This document shows, one piece after another, positions 1 to 10,284 of a stretch of DNA of 64,000 bases. This DNA is from Dryocosmus kuriphilus (Eukaryota; Arthropoda; Insecta; Hymenoptera; Cynipidae), in contig CM076197.1 of the NCBI GenBank assembly GCA_038277395.1, forward strand, positions 33,921,348 to 33,985,347. Direction: 5' to 3'. The notes beneath the pieces are model-generated. The model had not been told where the DNA came from and searched no databases. It worked only from the letters and a program-made list of their open reading frames with translations. Made by a program: the position numbers and the translations under genes. Within the stretch, counting starts at the first letter, position 1; each line of letters opens with the position of its first letter.

Positions 1-1140
1 GACAACGACAACGACAACGACAACGACGACAACGACGACAACGACGACAACGCCAACAGACAGACAGACACACGGTCGTAAAAACCATTTTTTCGGATTC
101 AGGAGGTCTTAAAACGTGGAGATTTCATGAAATCCGCGAAAGTCAAATTTTGCATAAATCTAATACCTTCTCATTGAGATGAGAATGTAAGAATAAAAAA
201 AATTGCATTTTTCAGCCAAACTATGTAAAAAATGAAGAAATTTACGTTTTAGATATAAATTCATTGATTGGGGAGCGCGAGACAGGTGATAAGAATGCGC
301 CTGAGTAGCGGGCAGATTTTTCAATAACTTTCAATAACTTTTATTGACTGTATAGTAATGTATTTTTTGATTAAAAGAACGGTATTATACGTTTAATGAA
401 GAAAGTATGGGTTGTATCAAAAAACCGTTTCAAGGGAATTTGTAGGTTCTTGGAAGGTGAATAATTCTGCTTGTTGATATTTTCACGTATCTCGCATACT
501 TTTGCGGAAAAGTAGATTTTTTTATACGAATTAACATATTTCACGAATAACTCAAAAACTACGCGTCTGATCAAAAAAAAAATGAGTGAGAGCAAATTTG
601 TAGATTATTTTGAGGCGAACAAGTTTGTTTATTATTATTTTTTTCGTATCTTCCATAGTTTGGCAGGACATTTGAAATCTTTAATTTTTAATAACGTTTT
701 ATCGATTAATACAAAAACCGTGCATTTTATGAAAAAATGGTTAGAACAAAATTTGGTGAGCTTTTTAAATTGAACAACTTTGTTCTTTACCATTTTTTTG
801 TATCTTGAATATTTTGGCGGGAAACCACAGTTTTTTAATTTTAATAGCGTTTTCTTGATTAAAACAAAAAACCGTTCATTTTATCGAAAAAACGGTTAAG
901 ACAAAATTTGTAGATTTTTTTGAGGTGAACAATTCTACTTTCTTACGTTTTTTTTTTGTATCTCTGATAGTTTAGCCGCAAAATGGATCTTTTAATTTTG
1001 TGAAAACCGTTTTTGATGGATACAACCATAACCGTTGGTCAAAAGCAGCTGGCTAACGAACTCGTCCTTTCTTTTTGGACCTTAAAGAAGTGTGCCAAAG
1101 CGCAATCCAATCCGATTAGTCCTTCGAAAGTTATCGTGGG
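1..1140 (+). repeat. Satellite monomer L0 (5' truncated by window edge)
   Basis: The window opens inside the microsatellite (1-54). Markers are X, G and T1, and subrepeat b begins with GAGTGAGAG. The subrepeat signature AATTTG is visible near 438, 594, 749 and 904, which shows all four subrepeats are present. The third copy reads AATTTGGTGAG in place of AATTTGTAG, a variant shared only with L1. Confidence 0.93.
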
Positions 1141-1145
1141 AACAG

Positions 1146-1195
<50 letters not shown>

Positions 1196-2290
1196 AACGA
1201 CGACAACAACGACGACAACGCCAACAGACAGACAGACACGGTCGTAAAAACCATTTTTTCGGATTCAGGAGGTCTTAAAACGTGGAGATTTCATGAAATC
1301 CGCGAAAGTCAAATTTTGCATAAATCTAATACCTTCTCTCATGAGAATGTAAAAATTGCATTTTCCAGCCAAACTATGTAAAAAATGAACAAATTTACGT
1401 TTTGGATATAAAGTCATTGATTGGTGAGCGCGAGACAGGTGATGAGAATGCGCCTGAGTAGCGGGCAGATTTTTCAATAACTTTAAATAACTTTTATTGA
1501 CTGTATAGTAATGTATTTTTTGATTAAAAGAACGGTATTATACGTTTAATGAAGAAAGTATGGGTTGTATCAAAAAACCGTTTCAAGGGAATTTGTAGGT
1601 TCTTGGAAGGTGAATAATTCTGCTTGTTGATATTTTCACGTATCTCGCATACTTTTGCGGAAAAGTAGATTTTTTTATACGAATTAACATATTTCACGAA
1701 TAACTCAAAAACTACGCGTCTGATCAAAAAAATGAGTGAGAGCAAATTTGTAGATTATTTTGAGGCGAACAAGTTTGTTTATTATTATTTTTCCGTATCT
1801 TCCATAGTTTGGCAGGACATTTGAAATCTTTAATTTTTAATAACGTTTTATCGATTAATACAAAAACCGTGCATTTTATGAAAAAATGGTTAGAACAAAA
1901 TTTGGTGAGCTTTTTAAATTGAACAACTTTGTTCTTTACCATTTTTTTGTATCTTGAATATTTTGGCGGGAAACCACAGTTTTTTAATTTTAATAGCGTT
2001 TTCTTGATTAAAACAAAAACCGTTCATTTTATCGAAAAACGGTTAAGACAAAATTTGTAGATTTTTTTGAGGTGAACAATTTTACTTTCCTACGTTTTTT
2101 TTTTTGTATCTCTCATAGTTTAGTCGTAAAATTAATTTCTTGATTCTTTGTGTAAACCGTTTTTGATAAATAAAACCATAACCGTTGGTCAAAAACCGCT
2201 GGTTAACGAACTCGTCCTTTCTTTTTGGACCTTAAAGTAGTGTGCCAAAGCGCAATCCAATCCGATTAGTCCTTCGAAAGTCATCGTGGG
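1141..2290 (+). repeat. Satellite monomer L1, 1,150 bp
   Basis: Microsatellite at about 1145-1222. Marker Y in a variant form (TTCTCTCATGAG), G, T2. It shares the AATTTGGTGAG variant of subrepeat c with L0. Its tail reads GATAAATAAAACC and AAGTAGTG, the form typical of the right array, so this unit is a mosaic of left-type and right-type alleles. Confidence 0.93.
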
Positions 2291-2295
2291 AACAG

Positions 2296-2333
<38 letters not shown>

Positions 2334-3440
2334 ACAACACGACAACGACGACAACGCCAACAGACAGACAGACACGGTCGTAAAAACCATTTTTTCGGAT
2401 TCAGGAGGTCTTAAAACGTGGAGATTTCATGAAATCCGCGAAAGTCAAATTTTGCATAAATCTAATACCTTCTCATTGAGATGAGAATGTAAGAATAAAA
2501 AAATTGCATTTTTCAGCCAAACTATGTAAAAAATGAAGAAATTTACGTTTTAGATATAAATTCATTGATTGGGGAGCGCGAGACAGGTGATAAGAATGCG
2601 CCTGAGTAGCGGGCAGATTTTTCAATAACTTTCAATAACTTTTATTGACTGTATAGTAATGTATTTTTTGATTAAAAGAACGGTATTATACGTTTATTGA
2701 AGAAAGTATGGGTGGTATCAAAAAATCGTTTCAAGGGAATTTGTAGGTTCTTGGAAGGTGAATAATTCTGCTTCTTGATATTTTCACGTATCTCGCATAC
2801 TTTTACGGAAAAGAAGATTTTTTTATACGAATTAATATGTTTCACGAATAACTCAAAAACTACGCGTCTGATCAAAAAAATGAGGAGAGCAAATTTGTAG
2901 ATCTTTTTGAGGCGAACAAGTTTATGTATTATTATTTTTCCGTATCTTCCATAGTTTGGCAGGAAATTTGAAATATTTAATTTTTAATAACGTTTTATCG
3001 ATTAAAACAAAAACCGTGCATTTTATGAAAAAATGGTTAAGACAAAATTTGTAGATCTTTTTAAATTGAACAACTTTGTTCTTTACCATTTTTTTGGTAT
3101 CTTGAATATTTTGGCGGGAAACCACAGTTTTTTAATTTTAATAGCGTTTTCTTGATTAAAACAAAAATCGTTCATTTTATCAAAAAAACGGTTAAGACAA
3201 AATTTGTAGATTTTTTTTGAGGTGAACAATTCTACTTTCTTACGTTTTTTTTTTTTTGTATCTCTGATAGTTTAGCCGGAAAATGGATTTTTTAATTTTG
3301 TGAAAACCGTTTTTGATGGATACAACCATAACCGTTGGTCAAAAACAGCTGGTTAACGAACTCGTCCTTTCTTTTTGGACCTTAAAGAAGTGTGCCAAAG
3401 CGCAATCCAATCCGATTAGTCCTTCGAAAGTTATCGTGGG
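2291..3440 (+). repeat. Satellite monomer L2, 1,150 bp
   Basis: Microsatellite at about 2295-2358, the shortest complete tract in the left array (about 64 bp), interrupted by CACAACAC. Markers X, C, T1. Subrepeat b starts with GAGGAGAG, a private deletion variant. Confidence 0.93.
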
Positions 3441-3445
3441 AACAG

Positions 3446-3501
<56 letters not shown>

Positions 3502-4602
3502 AACGACGACAACAACGACGACAACGCCAACAGACAGACAGACACGGTCGTAAAAACCATTTTTTCGGATTCAGGAGGTCTTAAAACGTGGAGATTTCAT
3601 GAAATCCGCGAAAGTCAAATTTTGCATAAATCTAATACCTTCTCTTGAGATGAGAATGTAAGAATAAAAAAATTGCATTTTTCAGCCAAACTATGTAAAA
3701 AATGAAGAAATTTACGTTTTGGATATAAATCATTGATTGGTGAGCGCGAGACAGGTGATGAGAATGCGCCTGAGTAGCGGGCAGATTTTTCAATAACTTT
3801 AAATAACTTTTATTGACTGTATAGTAATGTATTTTTTGATTAAAAGAACGGTATTATACGTTTAATGAAGAAAGTATGGGTTGTATCAAAAAACCGTTTC
3901 AAGGGAATTTGTAGGTTCTTGGAAGGTGAATAATTCTGCTTGTTGATATTTTCACGTATCTCGCATACTTTTGCGGAAAAGTAGATTTTTTTATACGAAT
4001 TAACATATTTCACGAATAACTCAAAAACTACGCGTCTGATCAAAAAAATGAGTGAGAGCAAATTTGTAGATTATTTTGAGGCGAACAAGTTTGTGTATTA
4101 TTATTTTTCCGTATCTTCCATAGTTTGGCAGGAAATTTGAAATCTTTTAATTTTTAATAACGTTTTATCGATTAAAACAAAAACCGTGCATTTAATGAAA
4201 AAATGGTTAAAACAAAATTTGTGATCTTTTTAAATTGAACAACTTTGTTCTTTACCATTTTTTTGTATCTTGAATATTTTGGCGGGAAACCACAGTTTTT
4301 TAATTTTAATAGCGTTTTCTTGATTAAAACAAAAACCGTTCATTTTATCAAAAAAACGGTTAAGACAAAATTTGTAGATTTTTTTGAGGTGAACAATTTT
4401 ACTTTCTTACGTTTTTTTTGTATCTCTGATAGTTTAGCCGGAAAATGGATTTTTTAATTTTGTGAAAACCGTTTTTGATGGATACAACCATAACCGTTGG
4501 TCAAAAACAGCTGGTTAACGAACTCGTCCTTTCTTTTTGGACCTTAAAGAAGTGTGCCAAAGCGCAATCCAATCCGATTAGTCCTTCGAAAGTTATCGTG
4601 GG
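3441..4602 (+). repeat. Satellite monomer L3, 1,162 bp
   Basis: Microsatellite at about 3445-3528. It has an intermediate form of the X marker (TTCTCTTGAGATGAG), which looks like a step between X and Y. Markers G and T1, and subrepeat b begins GAGTGAGAG as in L0 and L1. Confidence 0.93.
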
Positions 4603-4606
4603 AACA

Positions 4607-4607
4607 G

Positions 4608-4661
<54 letters not shown>

Positions 4662-4717
4662 CACGACGACGACAACGACGACAACAACGACGACAACGCC
4701 AACAGACAGACAGACAC
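4607..4717 (+). repeat. (GACAAC)n microsatellite plus (ACAG)n tract, reference unit
   Basis: The tract has a polar structure. Next to the AACAGACGAC edge there is an uninterrupted GACAAC run. At the other end it turns into GACGACAAC and AACGACGACAACGCC, followed at 4701-4717 by a short ACAG run. The interrupted end is nearly constant between monomers and the pure end varies in copy number. Equivalent tracts occur once per unit, about 55-135 bp long. Confidence 0.95.
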
Positions 4718-4764
4718 GGTCGTAAAAACCATTTTTTCGGATTCAGGAGGTCTTAAAACGTGGA

Positions 4765-4778
4765 GATTTCATGAAATC
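4765..4778. repeat. Conserved 14-bp perfect palindrome in the monomer core
   Basis: GATTTCATGAAATC equals its own reverse complement. It lies about 48 bp after the ACAG tract and recurs in essentially every clean monomer of both arrays, with the same flanks (CGTGGA and CGCGAAAG). It could be a dimeric protein site or a neutral feature. The sequence shows only its conservation. Confidence 0.9.
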
Positions 4779-5067
4779 CGCGAAAGTCAAATTTTGCATA
4801 AATCTAATACCTTCTCTGATGAGAATGTAAAAATTGCATTTTTCAGCCAAACTATGTAAAAAATGAAGAAATTTACGTTTTGGATATAAACTCATTGATT
4901 GGTGAGCGCGAGACAGGTGATGAGAATGCGCCTGAGTAGCGGGCAGATTTTTCAATAACTTTAAATAACTTTTATTGACTGTATAGTAATGTATTTTTTG
5001 ATTAAAAGAACGGTATTATACGTTTAATGAAGAAAGTATGGGTTGTATCAAAAAATCGTTTCAAGGG

Positions 5068-5222
5068 AATTTGTAGGTTCTTGGAAGGTGAATAATTCTG
5101 CTTCTTGATATTTTCACGTATCTCGCATACTTTTGCGGAAAAGAAGATTTTTTTATACGAATTAACATGTTTCACGAATAACTCAAAAACTACGCGTCTG
5201 ATCAAAAAAATGATGGAGAGCA
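5068..5222 (+). repeat. Subrepeat a (155 bp) of the reference monomer
   Basis: It starts at AATTTGTAGG and carries in order GAATAATTC, GTATCTCGCATA, TTTTGCGGAAAA and TTAACATG. The same order of elements occurs in subrepeats b, c and d. This is the most diverged of the four. It contains ACGCGT at 5192-5197, a single MluI site per monomer. Confidence 0.85.
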
Positions 5223-5376
5223 AATTTGTAGATCTTTTTGAGGCGAACAAGTTTATGTATTATTATTTTTCCGTATCTTCCATAGTTTGGCAGGAAATTT
5301 GAAATATTTAATTTTTAATAACGTTTTATCGATTAAAACAAAAACCGTGCATTTTATGAAAAAATGGTTAAGACAA
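5223..5376 (+). repeat. Subrepeat b (154 bp) of the reference monomer
   Basis: It starts at AATTTGTAGATC, followed by GAGGCGAACAAG, GTATCTTCCATAGTTTGG, CAGGAAATTTG, TTTAATTTTTAATAACG and GATTAAAACAAAAACCG. Homology to c and d is plain by eye. Its first bases are the left part of the fusion junction in the short monomers. Confidence 0.9.
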
Positions 5377-5530
5377 AATTTGTAGATCTTTTTAAATTGA
5401 ACAACTTTGTTCTTTACCATTTTTTGGTATCTTGAATATTTTGGCGGGAAACCACAGTTTTTTAATTTTAATAGCGTTTTCTTGATTAAAACAAAAAATC
5501 GTTCATTTTATCAAAAAACGGTTAAGACAA
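5377..5530 (+). repeat. Subrepeat c (154 bp) of the reference monomer
   Basis: It starts at AATTTGTAGATC, then GAACAAC, GTATCTTGAATA, TTTTGGCGGGAAA, TTTAATTTTAATAGCG and GATTAAAACAAAAA. Its GGCGGGAAA block aligns with CAGGAAA in b and CCGGAAAA in d. Confidence 0.9.
5439..5451 (+). promoter_or_regulatory. E2F-like motif TTTTGGCGGGAAA in subrepeat c
   Basis: The string matches the well-known E2F/DP consensus (TTTSSCGC on one strand). It is present once in almost every clean monomer, seen in the right array as TTTCCCGCCAAAA. The aligned positions in b, a and d do not match. Binding or function is inference only; the motif may be a by-product of the subrepeat sequence. Confidence 0.4.
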
Positions 5531-5685
5531 AATTTGTAGATTTTTTTGAGGTGAACAATTCTACTTTCTTACGTTTTTTTTTTGTATCTCTGATAGTTTA
5601 GCCGGAAAATGGATTTTTTAATTTTGTGAAAACCGTTTTTGATGGATACAACCAACCGTTGGTCAAAAACAGCTGGTTAACGAAC
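5531..5685 (+). repeat. Subrepeat d (~155 bp) of the reference monomer
   Basis: It starts at AATTTGTAGATT, then GAGGTGAACAATTC, a T-run, GTATCTCTGATAGTTTAG, CCGGAAAATGG, TTTAATTTTGTG and CCGTTTTTGATGGATAC. The 3' limit is approximate because the tail that follows has no subrepeat counterpart. Its poly-T run varies in length between monomers. Confidence 0.85.
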
Positions 5686-5764
5686 TCGTCCTTTCTTTTT
5701 GGACCTTAAAGAAGTGTGCCAAAGCGCAATCCAATCCGATTAGTCCTTCGAAAGTTATCGTGGG

Positions 5765-5769
5765 AACAG

Positions 5770-5801
<32 letters not shown>

Positions 5802-6934
5802 AACGACAACGACGACACGACGACAACGACAACGACGACAACGACGAAACGCCAACAGACAGACAGACACGGTCGTAAAAACCATTTTTTCGGATTCAGG
5901 AGGTCTTAAAACGTGGAGATTTCATGAAATCCGCGAAAGTCAAATTTTGCATAAATCTAATACCTTCTCATTGAGATGAGAATGTAAAAATTGCATTTTT
6001 CAGCCAAACTATGTAAAAAATGAAGAAATTTACGTTTTGGATATAAATTCATTGATTGGGGAGCGCGAGACAGGTGATGAGAATGCGCCTGAGTAGCGGG
6101 CAGATTTTTCAATAACTTTAAATAACTTTTATTGACTGTATAGTAATGTATTTTTTTTGTTAAAAGAACGGTATTTATACGTTTAATGAAGAAAGTATGG
6201 GTTGTATCAAAAAAAACCGTTTCAAGGGAATTTGTAGGTTCTTGGAAGGTGAATAATTCTGCTTCTTGATATTTTCACGTATCTCGCATACTTTTGCGGA
6301 AAAGAAGATTTTTTTATACGAATTAACATATTTCACGAATAACTCAAAAACTACGCGTCTGATCAAAAAAATGATGGAGAGCAAATTTGTAGATTATTTT
6401 TGAGGCGAACAAGTTTATGTATTATTATTTTTCCGTATCTTCCATAGTTTGGCAGGAAATTTGAAATATTTAATTTTTAATAACGTTTTATCGATTAAAA
6501 CAAAAACCGTGCATTTTATGAAAAAATGGTTGAGACAAAATTTGTAGATCTTTTTAAATTGAACAACTTTGTTCTTTACCATTTTTTGGTATCTTGAATA
6601 TTTTGGCGGGAAACCACAGTTTTTTAATTTTAATAGCGTTTTCTTGATTAAAACAAAAATCGTTCATTTTATCAAAAAAAAACGGTTCAAGACAAAATTT
6701 GTAGATTTTTTTGAGGTGAACAATTCTACTTTCTTACGTTTTTTTTTTTGTATCTCTGATAGTTTAGCCGGAAAATGGATTTTTTAATTTTGTGAAAACC
6801 GTTTTTGATGGATACAACCATAACCGTTGGTCAAAAACAGCTGGTTAACGAACTCGTCCTTTCTTTTTGGACCTTAAAGAAGTGTGTGCCAAAGCGCAAT
6901 CCAATCCGATTAGTCCTTCGAAAGTTATCGTGGG
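5765..6934 (+). repeat. Satellite monomer L5, 1,170 bp
   Basis: Microsatellite at about 5769-5853, with CGACGAAACGCC at its 3' end. It has the X insertion but lacks the neighbouring GAATAAAAA block, so the two parts of marker X can separate. Markers C and T1; the tail has a 4-bp deletion (GATACAACCAACCG). Confidence 0.93.
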
Positions 6935-6946
6935 AACAGACGACAC

Positions 6947-7007
<61 letters not shown>

Positions 7008-8123
7008 TGACGACAACGACGACAACAACGACGACAACGCCAACAGACAGACAGACACGGTCGTAAAAACCATTTTTTCGGATTCAGGAGGTCTTAAAAC
7101 GTGGAGATTTCATGAAATCCGCGAAAGTCAAATTTTGCATAAATCTAATACCTTCTCATTGAGATGAGAATGTAAGAATAAAAAAATTGCATTTTTCAGC
7201 CAAACTATGTAAAAAATGAAGAAATTTACGTTTTGGAAATATAAATTCATTGATTGGGGAGCGCGAGACAGGTGATGAGAATGCGCCTGAGTAGCGGGCA
7301 GATTTTTCAATAACTTTAAATAACTTTTATTGACTGTATAGTAATGTATTTTTTTGATTAAAAGAACGGTATTATACGTTTAATGAAGAAAGTATGGGTT
7401 GTATCAAAAAACCGTTTCAAGGGAATTTGTAGGTTCTTGGAAGGTGAATAATTCTGCTTCTTGATATTTTCACGTATCTCGCATACTTTTGCGGAAAAGA
7501 AGATTTTTTTATACGAATTAACATGTTTCACGAATAACTCAAAAACTACGCGTCTGATCAAAAAAATGATGGAGAGCAAATTTGTAGATCTTTTGAGGCG
7601 AACAAGTTTATGTATTATTATTTTTCCGTATCTTCCATAGTTTGGCAGGAAATTTGAAATATTTAATTTTTAATAACGTTTTATCGATTAAAACAAAAAC
7701 CGTGCATTTTATGAAAAAATGGTTAACACAAAATTTGTAGATCTTTTTAAATTGAACAACTTTGTTCTTTACCATTTTTTGGTATCTTGAATATTTTGGC
7801 GGGAAACCACAGTTTTTTAATTTTAATAGCGTTTTCTTGATTAAAACAAAAATCGTTCATTTTATCAAAAAAACGGTTAAGACAAAATTTGTAGATTTTT
7901 TTGAGGTGAACAATTCTACTTTCTTACGTTTTTTTTTTGTATCTCTGATAGTTTAGCCGGAAAATGGATTTTTTAATTTTGTGAAAACCGTTTTTTTGAT
8001 GGATACAACCATAACCGTTGGTCAAAAACAGCTGGTTAACGAACTCGTCCTTTCTTTTTGGACCTTAAAGAAGTGTGCCAAAGCGCAATCCAATCCGATT
8101 AGTCCTTCGAAAGTTATCGTGGG
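6935..8123 (+). repeat. Satellite monomer L6, 1,189 bp
   Basis: Microsatellite at about 6939-7041, with CACACGAC near its start. Markers X, C, T1. The A and T runs are longer than in neighbours, which explains part of the extra length. Confidence 0.93.
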
Positions 8124-8128
8124 AACAG

Positions 8129-8166
<38 letters not shown>

Positions 8167-8983
8167 AACGACAGCGACGACAACGACGACAACAACGACG
8201 ACAACGCCAACAGACAGACAGACACGGTCGTAAAAACCATTTTTTTTCGGATTCAGGAGGTCTTAAAACGTGGAGATTTCATGAAATCCGCGAAAGTCAA
8301 ATTTTGCATAAATCTAATACCTTCTCATTGAGATGAGAATGTAAGAATAAAAAAATTGCATTTTTCAGCCAAACTATGTAAAAAATGAAGAAATTTACGT
8401 TTTGGATATAAACTCATTGATTGGTGAGCGCGAGACAGGTGATGAGAATGCGCCTGAGTAGCGGGCAGATTTTTCAATAACTTTAAATAACTTTTATTGA
8501 CTGTATAGTAATGTATTTTTTGATTAAAAGAACGGTGTTATACGTTTAATGAAGAAAGTATGGGTTGTATCAAAAAACCGTTTCAAGGGAATTTGTAGGT
8601 TCTTGGAAGGTGAATAATTCTGCTTCTCGATATTTTCACGTATCTCGCATACTTTTGCGGAAGAGTAGATTTTTTTATACGAATTAACATATTTCACGAA
8701 TAACTCAAAAACTACGCGTCTGATCAAAAAAATGAGTGAGAGCAAATTTGTAGATTTTTTGGAGGTGAACAATTTTACTTTTTCACGTTTTTTTTTTTAT
8801 CTCTCATAGTTTAGTCGGAAAATGAATTTCTTGATTTTGTGGGAAACCGTTTTTGATGGATAAAACCATAACCGTTTGGTCAAAAAACCGCTGGTTAGCA
8901 AACTCGTCCTTTCTTTTTTGGACCTTAAAGTAGTGTGCCAAAGCGCAATCCAATCCGATTAGTCCTTCGAAAGTTATCGTGGG
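8124..8983 (+). repeat. Short satellite monomer L7, 860 bp (subrepeats b and c lost by b-d fusion)
   Basis: Microsatellite at about 8128-8208. At about 8742-8775 the start of subrepeat b (GAGTGAGAGCAAATTTG) runs directly into subrepeat d (GGAGGTGAACAATTTTAC). The unit is about 310 bp short, equal to two subrepeats. Markers X and T2; subrepeat a has CTTCTCGAT. Confidence 0.92.
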
Positions 8984-8988
8984 AACAG

Positions 8989-9059
<71 letters not shown>

Positions 9060-10199
9060 CAAGACAACGACAACGACAACGACAACGACGACGACAACGA
9101 CGACAACAACGACGACAACGCCAACAGACAGACAGACACGGTCGTAAAAACCATTTTTCCGGATTCAGGAGGTCTTAAAACGTGGAGATTTCATGAAATC
9201 CGCGAAAGTCAAATTTTGCATAAATCTAATACCTTCTCATTGAGATGAGAATGTAAGAATAAAAAAATTTCATTTTTCAGCCAAACTATGTAAAAAATGA
9301 AGAAATTTACGTTTTAAATATAAATTCATTGATTGGGGAGCGCGAGACAGGTGATAAGAATGCGCCTGAGTAGCGGGCAGATTTTTCAATAACTTTAAAT
9401 AACTTTTATTGACTGTATAGTAATGTATTTTTTGATTAAAAGAACGGTATTATACGTTTAATGAAGAAAGTATGGGTTGTATCAAAAAACCGTTTCAAGG
9501 GAATTTGTAGGTTCTTGGAAGGTGAATAATTCTGCTTCTCGATATTTTCACGTATCTCGCATACTTTTGCGGAAAAGAAGATTTTTTTTATACGAATTAA
9601 CATGTTTCACGAATAACTCAAAAACTACGCGTCTGATCAAAAAAATGGGGGAGAGCAAATTTGTAGACCTTTTTGAGGCGAACAAGTTTATGTATTATTA
9701 TTTTTCCGTATCTTCCATAGTTTGGCAGGAAATTTCAAATCTTTAATTTTTAATAACGTTTTATCGATTAAAACAAAAACCGTGCATTTTATGAAAAAAT
9801 GGTTAAGACAAAATTTGTAGATCTTTTTAAATTGAACAACTTTGTTCTTTACCATTTTTTGGTACCTTGAATATTTTGGCGGGAAACCACAGTTTTTTAA
9901 TTTTAATAGCGTTTTCTTGATTAAAACAAAAATCGTTCATTTTATCAAAAAACGGTTCAAACAAAATTTGTAGATTTTTTTGAGGTGAACAATTCTACTT
10001 TCTTACGTTTTTTTTTGTATCTCTGATAGTTTAGCCGGAAAATGGATTCTTTAATTTTGTGAAAACCGTTTTTGATGGATACAACCATAACCGTTGGTCA
10101 AAAACAGCTGGTTAACGAACTCGTCCTTTCTTTTTGGACCTTAAAGAAGTGTGCCAAAGCGCAATCCAATCCGATTAGTCCTTCGAAAGTTATCGTGGG
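8984..10199 (+). repeat. Satellite monomer L8, 1,216 bp
   Basis: It has the longest microsatellite of the window, about 8988-9122 (135 bp), a compound of two GACAAC runs separated by GAAACGAC and CACAAGAC. Markers X and T1; CTTCTCGAT in subrepeat a as in L7. A private GTAGACC at the start of b (9664-9670) recurs in the corrupted unit near 13.0 kb. Confidence 0.93.
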
Positions 10200-10204
10200 A
10201 ACAG

Positions 10205-10284
<80 letters not shown>

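Larger units (their letters stand above)
4603..5764 (+). repeat. Satellite monomer L4, 1,162 bp (reference unit for the anatomy entries)
   Basis: Microsatellite at about 4607-4700. Markers Y, C, T1, and subrepeat b begins GATGGAGAG. Every module is intact and clean here, so the microsatellite, palindrome, subrepeats and motif entries below use this unit as the worked example. Confidence 0.95.

Noticed and set aside
1145..1222. Telomere-type repeat
   Set aside because: The GACAAC unit is not a known telomere motif and occurs inside monomers rather than at an end.
1039..1254. Open frames with Leu-Ser, Val-Val, Thr-Thr or Arg-Gln runs over the microsatellite
   Set aside because: They are the six-frame translations of (GACAAC)n.
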